Shown here one piece after another: positions 29,063 through 37,827 of a stretch of 64,000 nt of DNA (the stretch's first letter is position 1; each line of letters opens with the position of its first letter). Origin of the DNA: Flavobacterium succinicans LMG 10402 (GTDB taxonomy: Bacteria; Bacteroidota; Bacteroidia; Flavobacteriales; Flavobacteriaceae); assembly GCF_000611675.1 (NCBI RefSeq), contig NZ_JATV01000008.1, forward strand, positions 124,001-188,000, read 5' to 3'. The notes under the pieces were generated by a model. That model did not search any database. It was not told where the DNA came from and worked only from the letters and a program-made list of their open reading frames with translations. Position numbers and translations under genes: made by a program.

Positions 29063-29087
29063 AGTAAAATACAAATTAATAACATAA

Positions 29088-30392
<1,305 letters not shown>

Positions 30393-30420
30393 TTTATTGG
30401 TCATTATCTCGTTATAATTA

Positions 30421-30449
30421 AGCCGTCTGTTTTTCAGACGGCTTTTTTT
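30421..30449 (+). terminator. Terminator of eno
   Basis: AGCCGTCTG (30421-30429) pairs with CAGACGGCT (30435-30443) around a T5 loop, followed by a T-run. Confidence 0.92.
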
Positions 30450-30545
30450 GTTAAGTTTTATAAGTTCTCTTGATTTTTTTTTTATTTAACACTAAATTGA
30501 TTAGTTTTGACGAAATATAATTAATCAAAACTATCCAAAAAAATC

Positions 30546-31829
30546 ATGTCAAAAATAGCTACATTAGAATTCGATGGCAATAAGTTTGAACTTCCTATTA
30601 TTATTGGAAGCGAGAATGAAGCTGCTGTTGATATTAGTAAATTACGAGATATATCAGGAATGATTACTCTTGATCCAGGATATAAAAATTCTGGTTCATG
30701 TAAAAGTGAAATTACTTTTTTAGATGGTGAGCTTGGAATTCTTCGTTACAGAGGGTATGCTATTGAAGATCTAGCCAAAAGCGCACATTTTTTAGAAGTT
30801 TGTTACTTAATCGTTTTCGGAGAATTACCTACTAAGGATCAATTGTTTCAGTTTGAATCGGATATTCATCATCATACTTTAGTAAATGAGGAAATGAAGA
30901 TTATAATTGATGGTTTTCCTAAAACTGCGCACCCTATGGGGGTTTTGTCAGCTCTAACAAGTGCGTTGACTGCTTTTAATCCAAAGTCTGTTAATGCAGA
31001 TAACTCAAAAGAAATGTACGATGCAGTTTGTAAAACTATGGGTAAATTTCTTGTTATCGCTACTTGGACTTATAGAAAAAGCATGGGGTATCCTTTAAAT
31101 TATTATAATAATGAAATAGGTTATGTTGAAAATTTCATGCGTTTAATGTTTGAAATTCCTACAGGACCTTATAAAGCAAATCCGATCATTGTTGATGCTT
31201 TGGATAAATTATTTATTTTGCATGCTGATCATGAACAAAATTGTTCTACTTCAACAGTACGTATGGTGGGTTCTTCACATGCAGGTTTGTTTGCTTCTAT
31301 TTCTGCTGGTGTTTCTGCACTTTGGGGGCCGTTACATGGCGGTGCAAATCAGGCTGTACTTGAAATGCTTGAAGAAATTCATAAAGATGGTGGTGATGCC
31401 GATAAATACATTCAAAAAGCAAAAGACAAAAATGATTCTTTCCGTTTGATGGGATTCGGTCATAGAGTGTATAAAAGTTTTGATCCGAGAGCAAAAATCA
31501 TTAAAAAAGCGGCGGATGAAGTGTTGGCTACTTTAGGTGTTGATGATCCAATTTTGGAAATAGCTAAGAAATTAGAAATTGCAGCTTTAGAGGATGAGTA
31601 TTTCAAATCAAGAAATTTGTATCCTAATGTTGATTTTTATTCAGGTATTATTTATAGAGCATTAGGTATTCCAACAGAAATGTTTACAGTTATGTTTGCT
31701 ATTGGTCGTTTACCAGGATGGATTGCTCAATGGAAAGAAATGCGAGAGAATAAAGAGCCTATTGGTCGCCCTAGACAAGTGTATGTCGGATATCCATTAC
31801 GTGATTTTGTAAGTGTAGAGAAACGATAA
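30546..31829 (+). CDS. gltA: Citrate synthase
   Basis: Citrate synthase condenses oxaloacetate and acetyl-CoA, the entry step of the TCA cycle. The 427-aa protein is of the hexameric type I GltA size. Catalytic segments are visible: SSHAGLFAS, GPLHGGANQAVLEML and MGFGHRVYKSFDPRA, then NVDFYSGIIYRALGIP with the catalytic Asp. An N-terminal GltA-like domain (LRYRGYAIEDLA) is present. It is bracketed by terminators, so it is monocistronic. A TAGTTTTG -7-like box lies at 30502-30509. Confidence 0.97.
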   Translation: MSKIATLEFDGNKFELPIIIGSENEAAVDISKLRDISGMITLDPGYKNSGSCKSEITFLDGELGILRYRGYAIEDLAKSAHFLEVCYLIVFGELPTKDQLFQFESDIHHHTLVNEEMKIIIDGFPKTAHPMGVLSALTSALTAFNPKSVNADNSKEMYDAVCKTMGKFLVIATWTYRKSMGYPLNYYNNEIGYVENFMRLMFEIPTGPYKANPIIVDALDKLFILHADHEQNCSTSTVRMVGSSHAGLFASISAGVSALWGPLHGGANQAVLEMLEEIHKDGGDADKYIQKAKDKNDSFRLMGFGHRVYKSFDPRAKIIKKAADEVLATLGVDDPILEIAKKLEIAALEDEYFKSRNLYPNVDFYSGIIYRALGIPTEMFTVMFAIGRLPGWIAQWKEMRENKEPIGRPRQVYVGYPLRDFVSVEKR

Positions 31830-31843
31830 AAATTTTTGATTGC

Positions 31844-31874
31844 AAAAAGCTCCACTAAATTGTGGGGCTTTTTT
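31844..31874 (+). terminator. Terminator of gltA
   Basis: AAAAAGCTCCAC (31844-31855) pairs with GTGGGGCTTTTT (31862-31873, one T-G pair); the 3' arm provides the T-run. It lies 14 bases after the gltA stop. Confidence 0.88.
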
Positions 31875-31897
31875 GGTTCATAATAAAATAGAAGTGT

Positions 31898-32812
31898 ATG
31901 TTAAACTTGAATATTAAAAACGAAACAGGTAGGTTAAAGATGGTGATCTTGGGAGTTGCCAATAGCAATGGTCCAACTCCAAGTGTTGCAGAAGCTTATG
32001 ATCCAAAATCGTTAGAGCATATCTTAGCGGGTACTTATCCACTAGAGGTTGATATGATCAAAGAAATGGAAGAATTGAATGCTGTTTTTCAAAAGTATGA
32101 AGTTACTGTACTTAGACCGCAATTGATTTCAAATTACAATCAAATTTTTGCTAGGGATATCGGGTTTGTAATTGATGATGTTTTTATCAAATCAAATATT
32201 TTGCCTGATCGGGAAAGAGAATTAGACGCGATTCAGTATGTTATTGACCAAATGAATCCTGAAAAAGTGGTTAGACCACCTGAGGAAGTACATATTGAAG
32301 GAGGAGATGTGATGCTTTGGGGTAATTATATTTTTGTTGGGACCTATAAAGGAAGTGATTATAAAGATTACATAACCGCCAGAACCAATTGGCAAGGGGT
32401 AGAATATATCAGGCAACTTTTTCCTAATAAAATTGTGAAAGAATTTGATTTGGTTAAATCTAAAATTGAAGCTAGAGATAATGCCCTACATTTGGATTGT
32501 TGTTTTCAGCCAGTTGGTCCTGATAAAGGAATCATTTACAAAAGTGGTTTTAGAGAAGAATCGGATTATTTGTTTTTGGTGAATTTGTTTGGGAAAGAAA
32601 ATTTATTTCATATCACAAGAGAGGAGATGTATCATATGAATTCAAATGTTTTCTCCATAGCGCCTAATGTGGTGGTTTCTGAAAAAAACTTTACACGCCT
32701 AAATCAATGGTTGCGCGAGCAGGGATTTATAGTTGAAGAAGTAAATTATGCTGAAATTGCCAAACAAGAAGGCTTGTTGCGTTGTTCAACCTTGCCGTTA
32801 TTGCGAGATTAA
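31898..32812 (+). CDS. DDAH/arginine-deiminase-like amidinohydrolase
   Basis: This 304-aa protein belongs to the guanidino-group-modifying superfamily (arginine deiminase, dimethylarginine dimethylaminohydrolase, amidinotransferases). It has the substrate-Asp segment IFARDIGFV, the HIEGGDVMLW motif, a histidine segment (ALHLDCC, about residue 200) and a C-terminal nucleophile Cys296 in LLRCSTLPL. These are the catalytic positions of the family, so it should be active, releasing citrulline or ornithine from an arginine derivative. The precise substrate is unclear. It begins 68 bases after gltA, behind a terminator, and is followed 60 bases on by ctlX, a member of the same superfamily. Confidence 0.85.
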   Translation: MLNLNIKNETGRLKMVILGVANSNGPTPSVAEAYDPKSLEHILAGTYPLEVDMIKEMEELNAVFQKYEVTVLRPQLISNYNQIFARDIGFVIDDVFIKSNILPDRERELDAIQYVIDQMNPEKVVRPPEEVHIEGGDVMLWGNYIFVGTYKGSDYKDYITARTNWQGVEYIRQLFPNKIVKEFDLVKSKIEARDNALHLDCCFQPVGPDKGIIYKSGFREESDYLFLVNLFGKENLFHITREEMYHMNSNVFSIAPNVVVSEKNFTRLNQWLREQGFIVEEVNYAEIAKQEGLLRCSTLPLLRD

Positions 32813-32872
32813 TTGTTTTAGAGGGATTAATTGATTAATTTTAATTTTTTCAAAACACCAATACAAAATAAA

Positions 32873-33808
32873 ATGAAACAGACTACAAATTCAATTCTGA
32901 TGATACGTCCTGTTGCCTTTCGAATGAACGAGCAAACAGCCGTTAATAATTATTACCAAAAAGTTTTAGATGGACTTTTGCCTGCTACGGTAAATGCCCA
33001 AGCTCAAGAAGAGTTTGATGTTTTTGTAAAGAAATTACGTGCGGTTGGTGTACATGTAATTGTTGTTGATGACACACTTTCGCCTGACACACCCGATAGT
33101 ATTTTTCCAAACAATTGGGTTTCTTTTCATGAAAATGGCGATGTTGTTTTGTATCCGATGTTTGCCGAAAATAGACGATTGGAACGAAGAGAAGAAATTT
33201 TCGATATTCTTGAAGATGAGGGCTTTGTTATTCATGAAATTATGGATTATACAGAAGCCGAAATGGATAGTATTTTCTTAGAGGGAACGGGAAGTTTATT
33301 GTTAGACCGCGCTAATGGCAAAGCCTATTGCGCCCTTTCGCCCAGAGCTGATGAAGAATTGTTTATCGAGTTTTGTGAGGATTTTGATTATGCTCCAGTA
33401 ATTTTCGAAGCTTTTCAAACTGTCGATGGCGAGCGTAAACTGATTTATCATACCAATGTGATGATGTGTTTGGGAGAAACCTTTGCTGTGCTTTGTGCTG
33501 ATGCAATTGATGATAAAAAAGAGCGAAAAATGGTGATTGATAGTTTAAAGAATGATGATAAAGAAATCATTTTGATTACTGAAGATCAAGTGAATAATTT
33601 TGCAGGAAATATGCTTGAGGTGAAAGGAGCAGATGATAGAAGGTATTTGGTGATGAGTGCTGCAGCTCATCATGCTTTAACGAAAAAACAAATAGCACAG
33701 TTGGAAGAACATGTTACTATTTTGAGTTCAAGCTTAGACACAATTGAAGCTTGTGGCGGAGGTAGTGCACGATGTATGATGGCAGAGATTTTCTTACCTA
33801 AAGCGTAA
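32873..33808 (+). CDS. ctlX: Citrulline-utilisation hydrolase CtlX-like
   Basis: CtlX is an amidinotransferase-superfamily hydrolase linked to citrulline use in Francisella. The start is set at MKQTTNSILMIRPVAFRMN (ATG at 32873, 311 aa); the longer TTG frame from 32831 adds residues outside the family. Motifs: SIFPNNWVSFH (substrate segment), FLEGTGSLLLDR, YHTNVMMCLG with the catalytic His, and Cys301 in CGGGSARCMMAE. It lies just after the DDAH-like gene and may share its transcript. The reaction is inferred from the family, and arginine-related substrates other than citrulline are possible. Confidence 0.85.
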   Translation: MKQTTNSILMIRPVAFRMNEQTAVNNYYQKVLDGLLPATVNAQAQEEFDVFVKKLRAVGVHVIVVDDTLSPDTPDSIFPNNWVSFHENGDVVLYPMFAENRRLERREEIFDILEDEGFVIHEIMDYTEAEMDSIFLEGTGSLLLDRANGKAYCALSPRADEELFIEFCEDFDYAPVIFEAFQTVDGERKLIYHTNVMMCLGETFAVLCADAIDDKKERKMVIDSLKNDDKEIILITEDQVNNFAGNMLEVKGADDRRYLVMSAAAHHALTKKQIAQLEEHVTILSSSLDTIEACGGGSARCMMAEIFLPKA

Positions 33809-33826
33809 TTCAAAATATTTTATAGC

Positions 33827-33866
33827 AAAAAAGTCAGTCATTTTCACGATGGCTGACTTTTTTTTG
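33827..33866. terminator. Bidirectional terminator between ctlX and marC
   Basis: AAAAAAGTCAGTCA (33827-33840) faces TGGCTGACTTTTTT (33850-33863) with a ~9-base loop, A-run on the left and T-run on the right, between convergent genes. Confidence 0.88.
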
Positions 33867-33876
33867 TCTTTATATT

Positions 33877-34503
33877 TTAAAAATTAGCTTTGAAGATGTT
33901 GATCAAAGCGCTAATAATGTATTCTATTCCAATAGCGATAACAATAAAACCAACAATTCTAGAGATCGCAACGATACCAGAAGCACCTAAAGCTCTGGCT
34001 AAAAAATGAGCACTTCTTAGAATGCCAAAAATAGTAATCGAGATAGCGACGATGGATCCGATGGCAATAATGATTTCTGTTGTAGAATTATGCTGGTTGT
34101 AAAAAGCGATGAGTAGTGACATTGATCCTGGTCCAGCAAGCATTGGAATAGCCAAGGGGGTTAGGGCAATATCGTTTCTTTTATGGGCTTCGTTTTCTAT
34201 TTTTTTGTTAATTCCTCTTTTTTTGTTGAATTTTCCGGATAGTAAAGAAAAGCCAGAACTTACAATTACGATGCCTCCTGCAATTCGGAGGGAGTCGATG
34301 CTGATGCCAAAAAAAGTAAGTACATATTGTCCGATCAAGAAAGAAACCACTAGGATGATGCAGACGTTAATGGCGGTCCAAAGGGAGAGTCTGTTTCGCT
34401 CTGCAGGAGAGTCTTCTTGTGTGAGTCCTACAAAAATAGGCACAGTTCCGATGGGATTGAGTACAGAAAATAACGCAGCAAAGAGATAAATGAATAATTC
34501 CAT
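33877..34503 (-). CDS. MarC-family integral membrane protein
   Basis: The 208-aa protein has six hydrophobic segments and the MarC signatures: LFSVLNPIGTVPIFVGLTQ at the start and ALTPLAIPMLAGPGSMSLLI in the middle. The family was once linked to multiple antibiotic resistance, but that has not held up and the transported substrate is unknown. A minus-strand TAGCTTTG box (34520-34527) lies 16 bases before the ATG and may be its -7 element. The gene is monocistronic, with a shared terminator. Confidence 0.92.
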   Translation of the reverse strand: MELFIYLFAALFSVLNPIGTVPIFVGLTQEDSPAERNRLSLWTAINVCIILVVSFLIGQYVLTFFGISIDSLRIAGGIVIVSSGFSLLSGKFNKKRGINKKIENEAHKRNDIALTPLAIPMLAGPGSMSLLIAFYNQHNSTTEIIIAIGSIVAISITIFGILRSAHFLARALGASGIVAISRIVGFIVIAIGIEYIISALINIFKANF

Positions 34504-34605
34504 ATTGTAAAATTTTACACAAAGCTACAATTTTTACTAAGATAGCTTTTACTCCTTTGTTATTTTAATGTTTATGAATCGTCAGAGTGCTGCTGAATTT
34601 TTGAT

Positions 34606-34613
34606 TACTTTTG
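34606..34613 (+). promoter_or_regulatory. Possible -7 box of the CoA-binding gene
   Basis: TACTTTTG matches TAnnTTTG, 18 bases before the chosen ATG at 34632. It overlaps an upstream in-frame TTG, arguing against that TTG as the start. No -33 box is evident. Confidence 0.4.
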
Positions 34614-34631
34614 CAAAATATTCTTATTCAA

Positions 34632-35000
34632 ATGATAAAAAATAAAAAAACGGTGGTGCTTGGTGCTACTTCTAAGCCAGAGAAGTATGCTTACAAAGCG
34701 ATTCAGATGTTGGTAGAAAAAGGACACTCGGTATTGGCTATTGGTCAAAATGCTGGCGAAGTAGCGGGAGTGAAAATCCGTACCAAAATGATTCCCTTGA
34801 AAAATATTGATACTGTTACTTTGTATCTGAATCCTGCGCGACAACGCGATTATTATAATTACATTGTGGAGGCTCAACCCAAACGAGTAGTTTTCAATCC
34901 TGGGACTGAAAATCCAGAGTTGTATCAATTGTTGGAGTTGAACGGTATTAAGGCTGAAGTGGCTTGTACTTTGGTCTTGTTGGCGACTAATCAATATTAA
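34632..35000 (+). CDS. CoA-binding domain protein (YccU/CoA_binding_2 type)
   Basis: The 122-aa protein is a stand-alone Rossmann fold of the CoA-binding type: it begins MIKNKKTVVLGATSKPEKYAY, and continues with GHSVLAIGQNAGEVAGVKI and VVFNPGTENPELYQLL. The start at 34632 puts the beta strand KTVVLGAT at the N terminus, as in relatives. Small proteins of this family bind CoA, but no reaction is established. It lies 95 bases before the first gene of the polysaccharide locus and is not obviously part of it. Confidence 0.85.
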   Translation: MIKNKKTVVLGATSKPEKYAYKAIQMLVEKGHSVLAIGQNAGEVAGVKIRTKMIPLKNIDTVTLYLNPARQRDYYNYIVEAQPKRVVFNPGTENPELYQLLELNGIKAEVACTLVLLATNQY

Positions 35001-35095
35001 GGGACGATGTTGGTTGATTTGCGCTTTTTTGGGCTGTTTCAAATGCTTTTCTTTTTTTTGTTGTGCTGCTGTAATGTTAAACTTTAAGCAACTTT

Positions 35096-36244
35096 ATGGA
35101 TTGGATTTATCTCTCGGAGCCGCATCCTAGTGGCAAAGAGTTGCGGTACATTGAAGAAGCGTTGCAGAGCAAGAGAATCACGTCGGGTGGTCTTGGTGTA
35201 CAGGGTTTTGAAGAGGATGTAGCGCGTTTTTTGGATACTGAAATGCTGGTTTGCGCGACCAATTCTGGTACTTCGGCTTTGCATTTGGGGCTTTTGCTTT
35301 TGGGTGTTCAAGCGGGAGACGAAGTGTTGTGTCAAACTTTTACTTTTTCGGCGTCGGTGAATCCTGTTTTTTATCTGGGAGCGACACCTGTTTTTGTGGA
35401 TAGCGAACCCTTGACTTGGAATATGTGTCCTGAGGCCTTGGAAACTGCCATCAAGGATAGAATGAAAAAAGGCAAGAAGCCTAAAGCAATTATTGTGGTG
35501 GATTCATACGGGATGCCTTTTCAGGCGGACAGTATTCAAGCGATTGCCGCAAAATATTCGATTCCGATATTGGAGGATAGTGCCGAAGCCTTGGGAAGTC
35601 GATATAAAGGAAGGCCTTGTGGTACGCTGGGTGATTTGGGCGTTTTTTCGTTCAACGGCAATAAGATTATTACTACGTCAAGTGGAGGAGCTCTTTTGGT
35701 GGCTAATGAGAAGCAAAAAGAAAGAGCTGTTTTTTTGGCTTCGCAAGCTAGAGAAGAGGCGCCTCATTATGAGCATCATGAAGTGGGATACAATTATACT
35801 ATGAGTGCGATGGCTGCTGCTGTTGGTAGAGGTCAAATGGAAGTTCTTGAAGATCGAATTGAGGCTAGGCGGGGAAATCATTTTTTTTATAAAGAAAACT
35901 TTGATGAAGTTGCTGGTATTTCTGTGTTTTCAGAGCCTGATGCGGATTATTTTTCGAATCATTGGTTGTCGGCTATTTTAATCGATGCTCAACTTACGAA
36001 AGGTTTGACTCCAACTTTTTTTAGGACATTTTTGGAAGAAAGAGCTATTGAAACACGTCCTTTATGGAAACCCATGCATCAGCAATCGGTGTTTTGTGCG
36101 TATCCGTATTATGGTGGAAAGGTGGCGGAGCATTTGTTTGCAACAGGACTTTGTTTGCCTTCCAGTTCTAGTCTCGATGCAGCAAGCCGCAATAAGATTC
36201 ATTCTTGTGTAGGTCAATTGTTAACAGAATATGTTGGTTTGTAA
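35096..36244 (+). CDS. DegT/DnrJ/EryC1/StrS-family sugar aminotransferase
   Basis: PLP-dependent enzymes of this family transfer an amino group to a keto-sugar nucleotide. The 382-aa protein begins with the typical IYLSEPHPSGKELRYIEEAL, has NSGTSALHLGLLLLG (PLP phosphate site), EDSAEALGSRYKGRPCG and the PLP lysine (about residue 190) in FSFNGNKIITTSSGG. The closest remembered members are UDP-4-keto-6-deoxy-HexNAc 4-aminotransferases (PglE/PseC-like groups). It probably makes an amino sugar for the polysaccharide encoded downstream and marks the left end of that locus. The substrate is inferred from context. Confidence 0.9.
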   Translation: MDWIYLSEPHPSGKELRYIEEALQSKRITSGGLGVQGFEEDVARFLDTEMLVCATNSGTSALHLGLLLLGVQAGDEVLCQTFTFSASVNPVFYLGATPVFVDSEPLTWNMCPEALETAIKDRMKKGKKPKAIIVVDSYGMPFQADSIQAIAAKYSIPILEDSAEALGSRYKGRPCGTLGDLGVFSFNGNKIITTSSGGALLVANEKQKERAVFLASQAREEAPHYEHHEVGYNYTMSAMAAAVGRGQMEVLEDRIEARRGNHFFYKENFDEVAGISVFSEPDADYFSNHWLSAILIDAQLTKGLTPTFFRTFLEERAIETRPLWKPMHQQSVFCAYPYYGGKVAEHLFATGLCLPSSSSLDAASRNKIHSCVGQLLTEYVGL

Positions 36245-36309
36245 AGGATGAATTGAGAGTTGACAGGGCTTGTTTGCGCTTATAACTAGGGTTTTTTGAT
36301 TATATAATG

Positions 36310-36317
36310 TATTTTTG
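36310..36317 (+). promoter_or_regulatory. -7 box of recR (leaderless arrangement)
   Basis: TATTTTTG matches TAnnTTTG and ends five bases before the recR ATG. A -33 TTTG is not seen at 19-20 bases. Confidence 0.4.
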
Positions 36318-36322
36318 TTGTC

Positions 36323-36952
36323 ATGGAATTTTCTTCAAAATTATTAGAACGAGCGGTTGGCGAAATGGCACAATTGCCAGGAATTGGAAAAAGAACGGCC
36401 TTGCGATTGGTGTTACATTTGTTGAAACAACCTAAAGATCAAGTGCAATTTTTATCCGAAGCCTTAACGAGTATGCGCAACGACATTCAGTTTTGTTCGA
36501 ACTGTCATAATATTTCGGATACAGAATTGTGTCAGATTTGTGCCAATACGTCTAGAAATCATCAGTTAATATGTGTGGTTGAAGATGTTCGTGATGTAAT
36601 GGCTATCGAAAATACAGGGCAGTTCAAAGGAGTGTATCATGTTTTGGGTGGAAAAATTTCGCCTATAGATGGTGTTGGGCCAAGCCAATTGACTATTAGT
36701 TCTTTGGTTGAAAAGGTCAAACTAGGTCAAGTTAAGGAATTGATTTTTGCCCTTAGCTCTACCATGGAAGGTGATACCACTAATTTTTATATATACAAAC
36801 AAATTGCCAGCACTGGTATATTGTTTTCTACTATTGCAAGAGGTATTGCTGTTGGCGATGAGTTAGAATATGCCGACGAAGTGACGCTTGGAAGGAGTAT
36901 TTTACAAAGGGTTCCTTTCGAATCTTCTTTCAAAACCTTGGGGTCTAATTAA
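36323..36952 (+). CDS. recR: Recombination protein RecR
   Basis: RecR, with RecF and RecO, loads RecA at single-stranded gaps. The 209-aa protein has the helix-hairpin-helix [17 protein letters not shown] and a zinc finger with Cys58, Cys61, Cys70 and Cys73 (CSNC and CQIC). A Toprim domain starting [14 protein letters not shown] and the C-terminal [17 protein letters not shown] follow. It is a housekeeping gene lodged between the aminotransferase and export genes and has its own -7 box. Its neighbours do not bear on its role. Confidence 0.96.
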   Translation: MEFSSKLLERAVGEMAQLPGIGKRTALRLVLHLLKQPKDQVQFLSEALTSMRNDIQFCSNCHNISDTELCQICANTSRNHQLICVVEDVRDVMAIENTGQFKGVYHVLGGKISPIDGVGPSQLTISSLVEKVKLGQVKELIFALSSTMEGDTTNFYIYKQIASTGILFSTIARGIAVGDELEYADEVTLGRSILQRVPFESSFKTLGSN

Positions 36953-36987
36953 CTTTTTTGACCACCCTTTAATTGTCCATGAAAAAC

Positions 36988-36995
36988 TATATTTG
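36988..36995 (+). promoter_or_regulatory. Possible -7 box of the first export operon
   Basis: TATATTTG matches TAnnTTTG and lies 17 bases before the chosen ATG at 37012. It falls inside the longer possible reading frame, which argues that translation starts at 37012. Confidence 0.4.
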
Positions 36996-37011
36996 TAACA
37001 AAATTAAAAGT

Positions 37012-37812
37012 ATGAACAAATCGATTGGCTTTTTGATGATAATGAGTAGTTTGCTTTTTACTTCATGTATTCCCATCAAAGATTTAACCTATTTACAGCA
37101 AAAAGAATCTGAGTCGCCAGAAAAAGCAATTATTGCCTCGGAATCTAAGCCTTATCGCTTGCAAACCAATGATGTTTTGAGCATTAATCTTAAGGCAATA
37201 GATCCTAAATTGGTAGCTATTTTTAATGCTAGTACACAAAATGGTGATGCGAACTTGAATCAAAACTCTGAAAGTGGTTTGTATTTTAATGGGTTTAGAG
37301 TGGATGATCACGGAAACATTCGTATGCCAATTTTGGGAGAAATTAATGTTTTGGGTTTTACTGTAGAAGAAGTACGAGTAAAAATTGAAAAACAATTGTT
37401 GGAAGAATACTTCAATAAAGAAGCGAATCTTTTCGTAAATGTTAAGTTGTCTGGTTTTCGATATACGATTAATGGTGAAGTTGGGAGTACAGGAACCAAA
37501 ACGCTATTTCAAGAAAGAGTCAATATACTAGAAGCCATTGCCAATGCTGGAGATATTACCATGGTAGGAAATCGAAAAGAAGTAACCATCATGAGAACAT
37601 CACCTACTGGAGTCGAAATGCATAACTTAGATTTAACAGATAGAAATGTAATTTATTCTCCTTATTATTATTTGCAGCCCAATGATTATATTTATGTAAA
37701 ACCATTAAAACAAAAATCTTGGGGTACAGGTAGAACGGGTCTTGAATCCTTGGGTACCATAATTACAGTATTGTCTCTGGTAACTACTACTTTCTTATTA
37801 TTAAAAAATTAA
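37012..37812 (+). CDS. Wza-like polysaccharide export outer-membrane lipoprotein
   Basis: Wza-type proteins form the outer-membrane exit pore for capsule or exopolysaccharide. The 266-aa form starting MNKSIGFLMIMSSLLF has a lipoprotein signal with lipobox LFTSC (Cys19). A poly-export domain follows (YRLQTNDVLSINLKAIDPK; GFRVDDHGNIRMPILGEIN) with one SLBB repeat (FRYTINGEVGSTGTKTLFQE). A C-terminal hydrophobic segment (LGTIITVLSLVTTTFLLL) fits the outer-membrane helix. An upstream in-frame start (36973) would bury the signal peptide and overlap a -7 box. It lies 15 bases before the Wzc gene, its usual partner. Confidence 0.9.
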   Translation: MNKSIGFLMIMSSLLFTSCIPIKDLTYLQQKESESPEKAIIASESKPYRLQTNDVLSINLKAIDPKLVAIFNASTQNGDANLNQNSESGLYFNGFRVDDHGNIRMPILGEINVLGFTVEEVRVKIEKQLLEEYFNKEANLFVNVKLSGFRYTINGEVGSTGTKTLFQERVNILEAIANAGDITMVGNRKEVTIMRTSPTGVEMHNLDLTDRNVIYSPYYYLQPNDYIYVKPLKQKSWGTGRTGLESLGTIITVLSLVTTTFLLLKN

Positions 37813-37827
37813 ATTCATTTTTGTGAA

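Noticed and set aside
32831..32872. TTG start for the CtlX-like protein
   Set aside because: The ATG at 32873 gives the family-like N terminus; the extra 14 residues add nothing recognisable.
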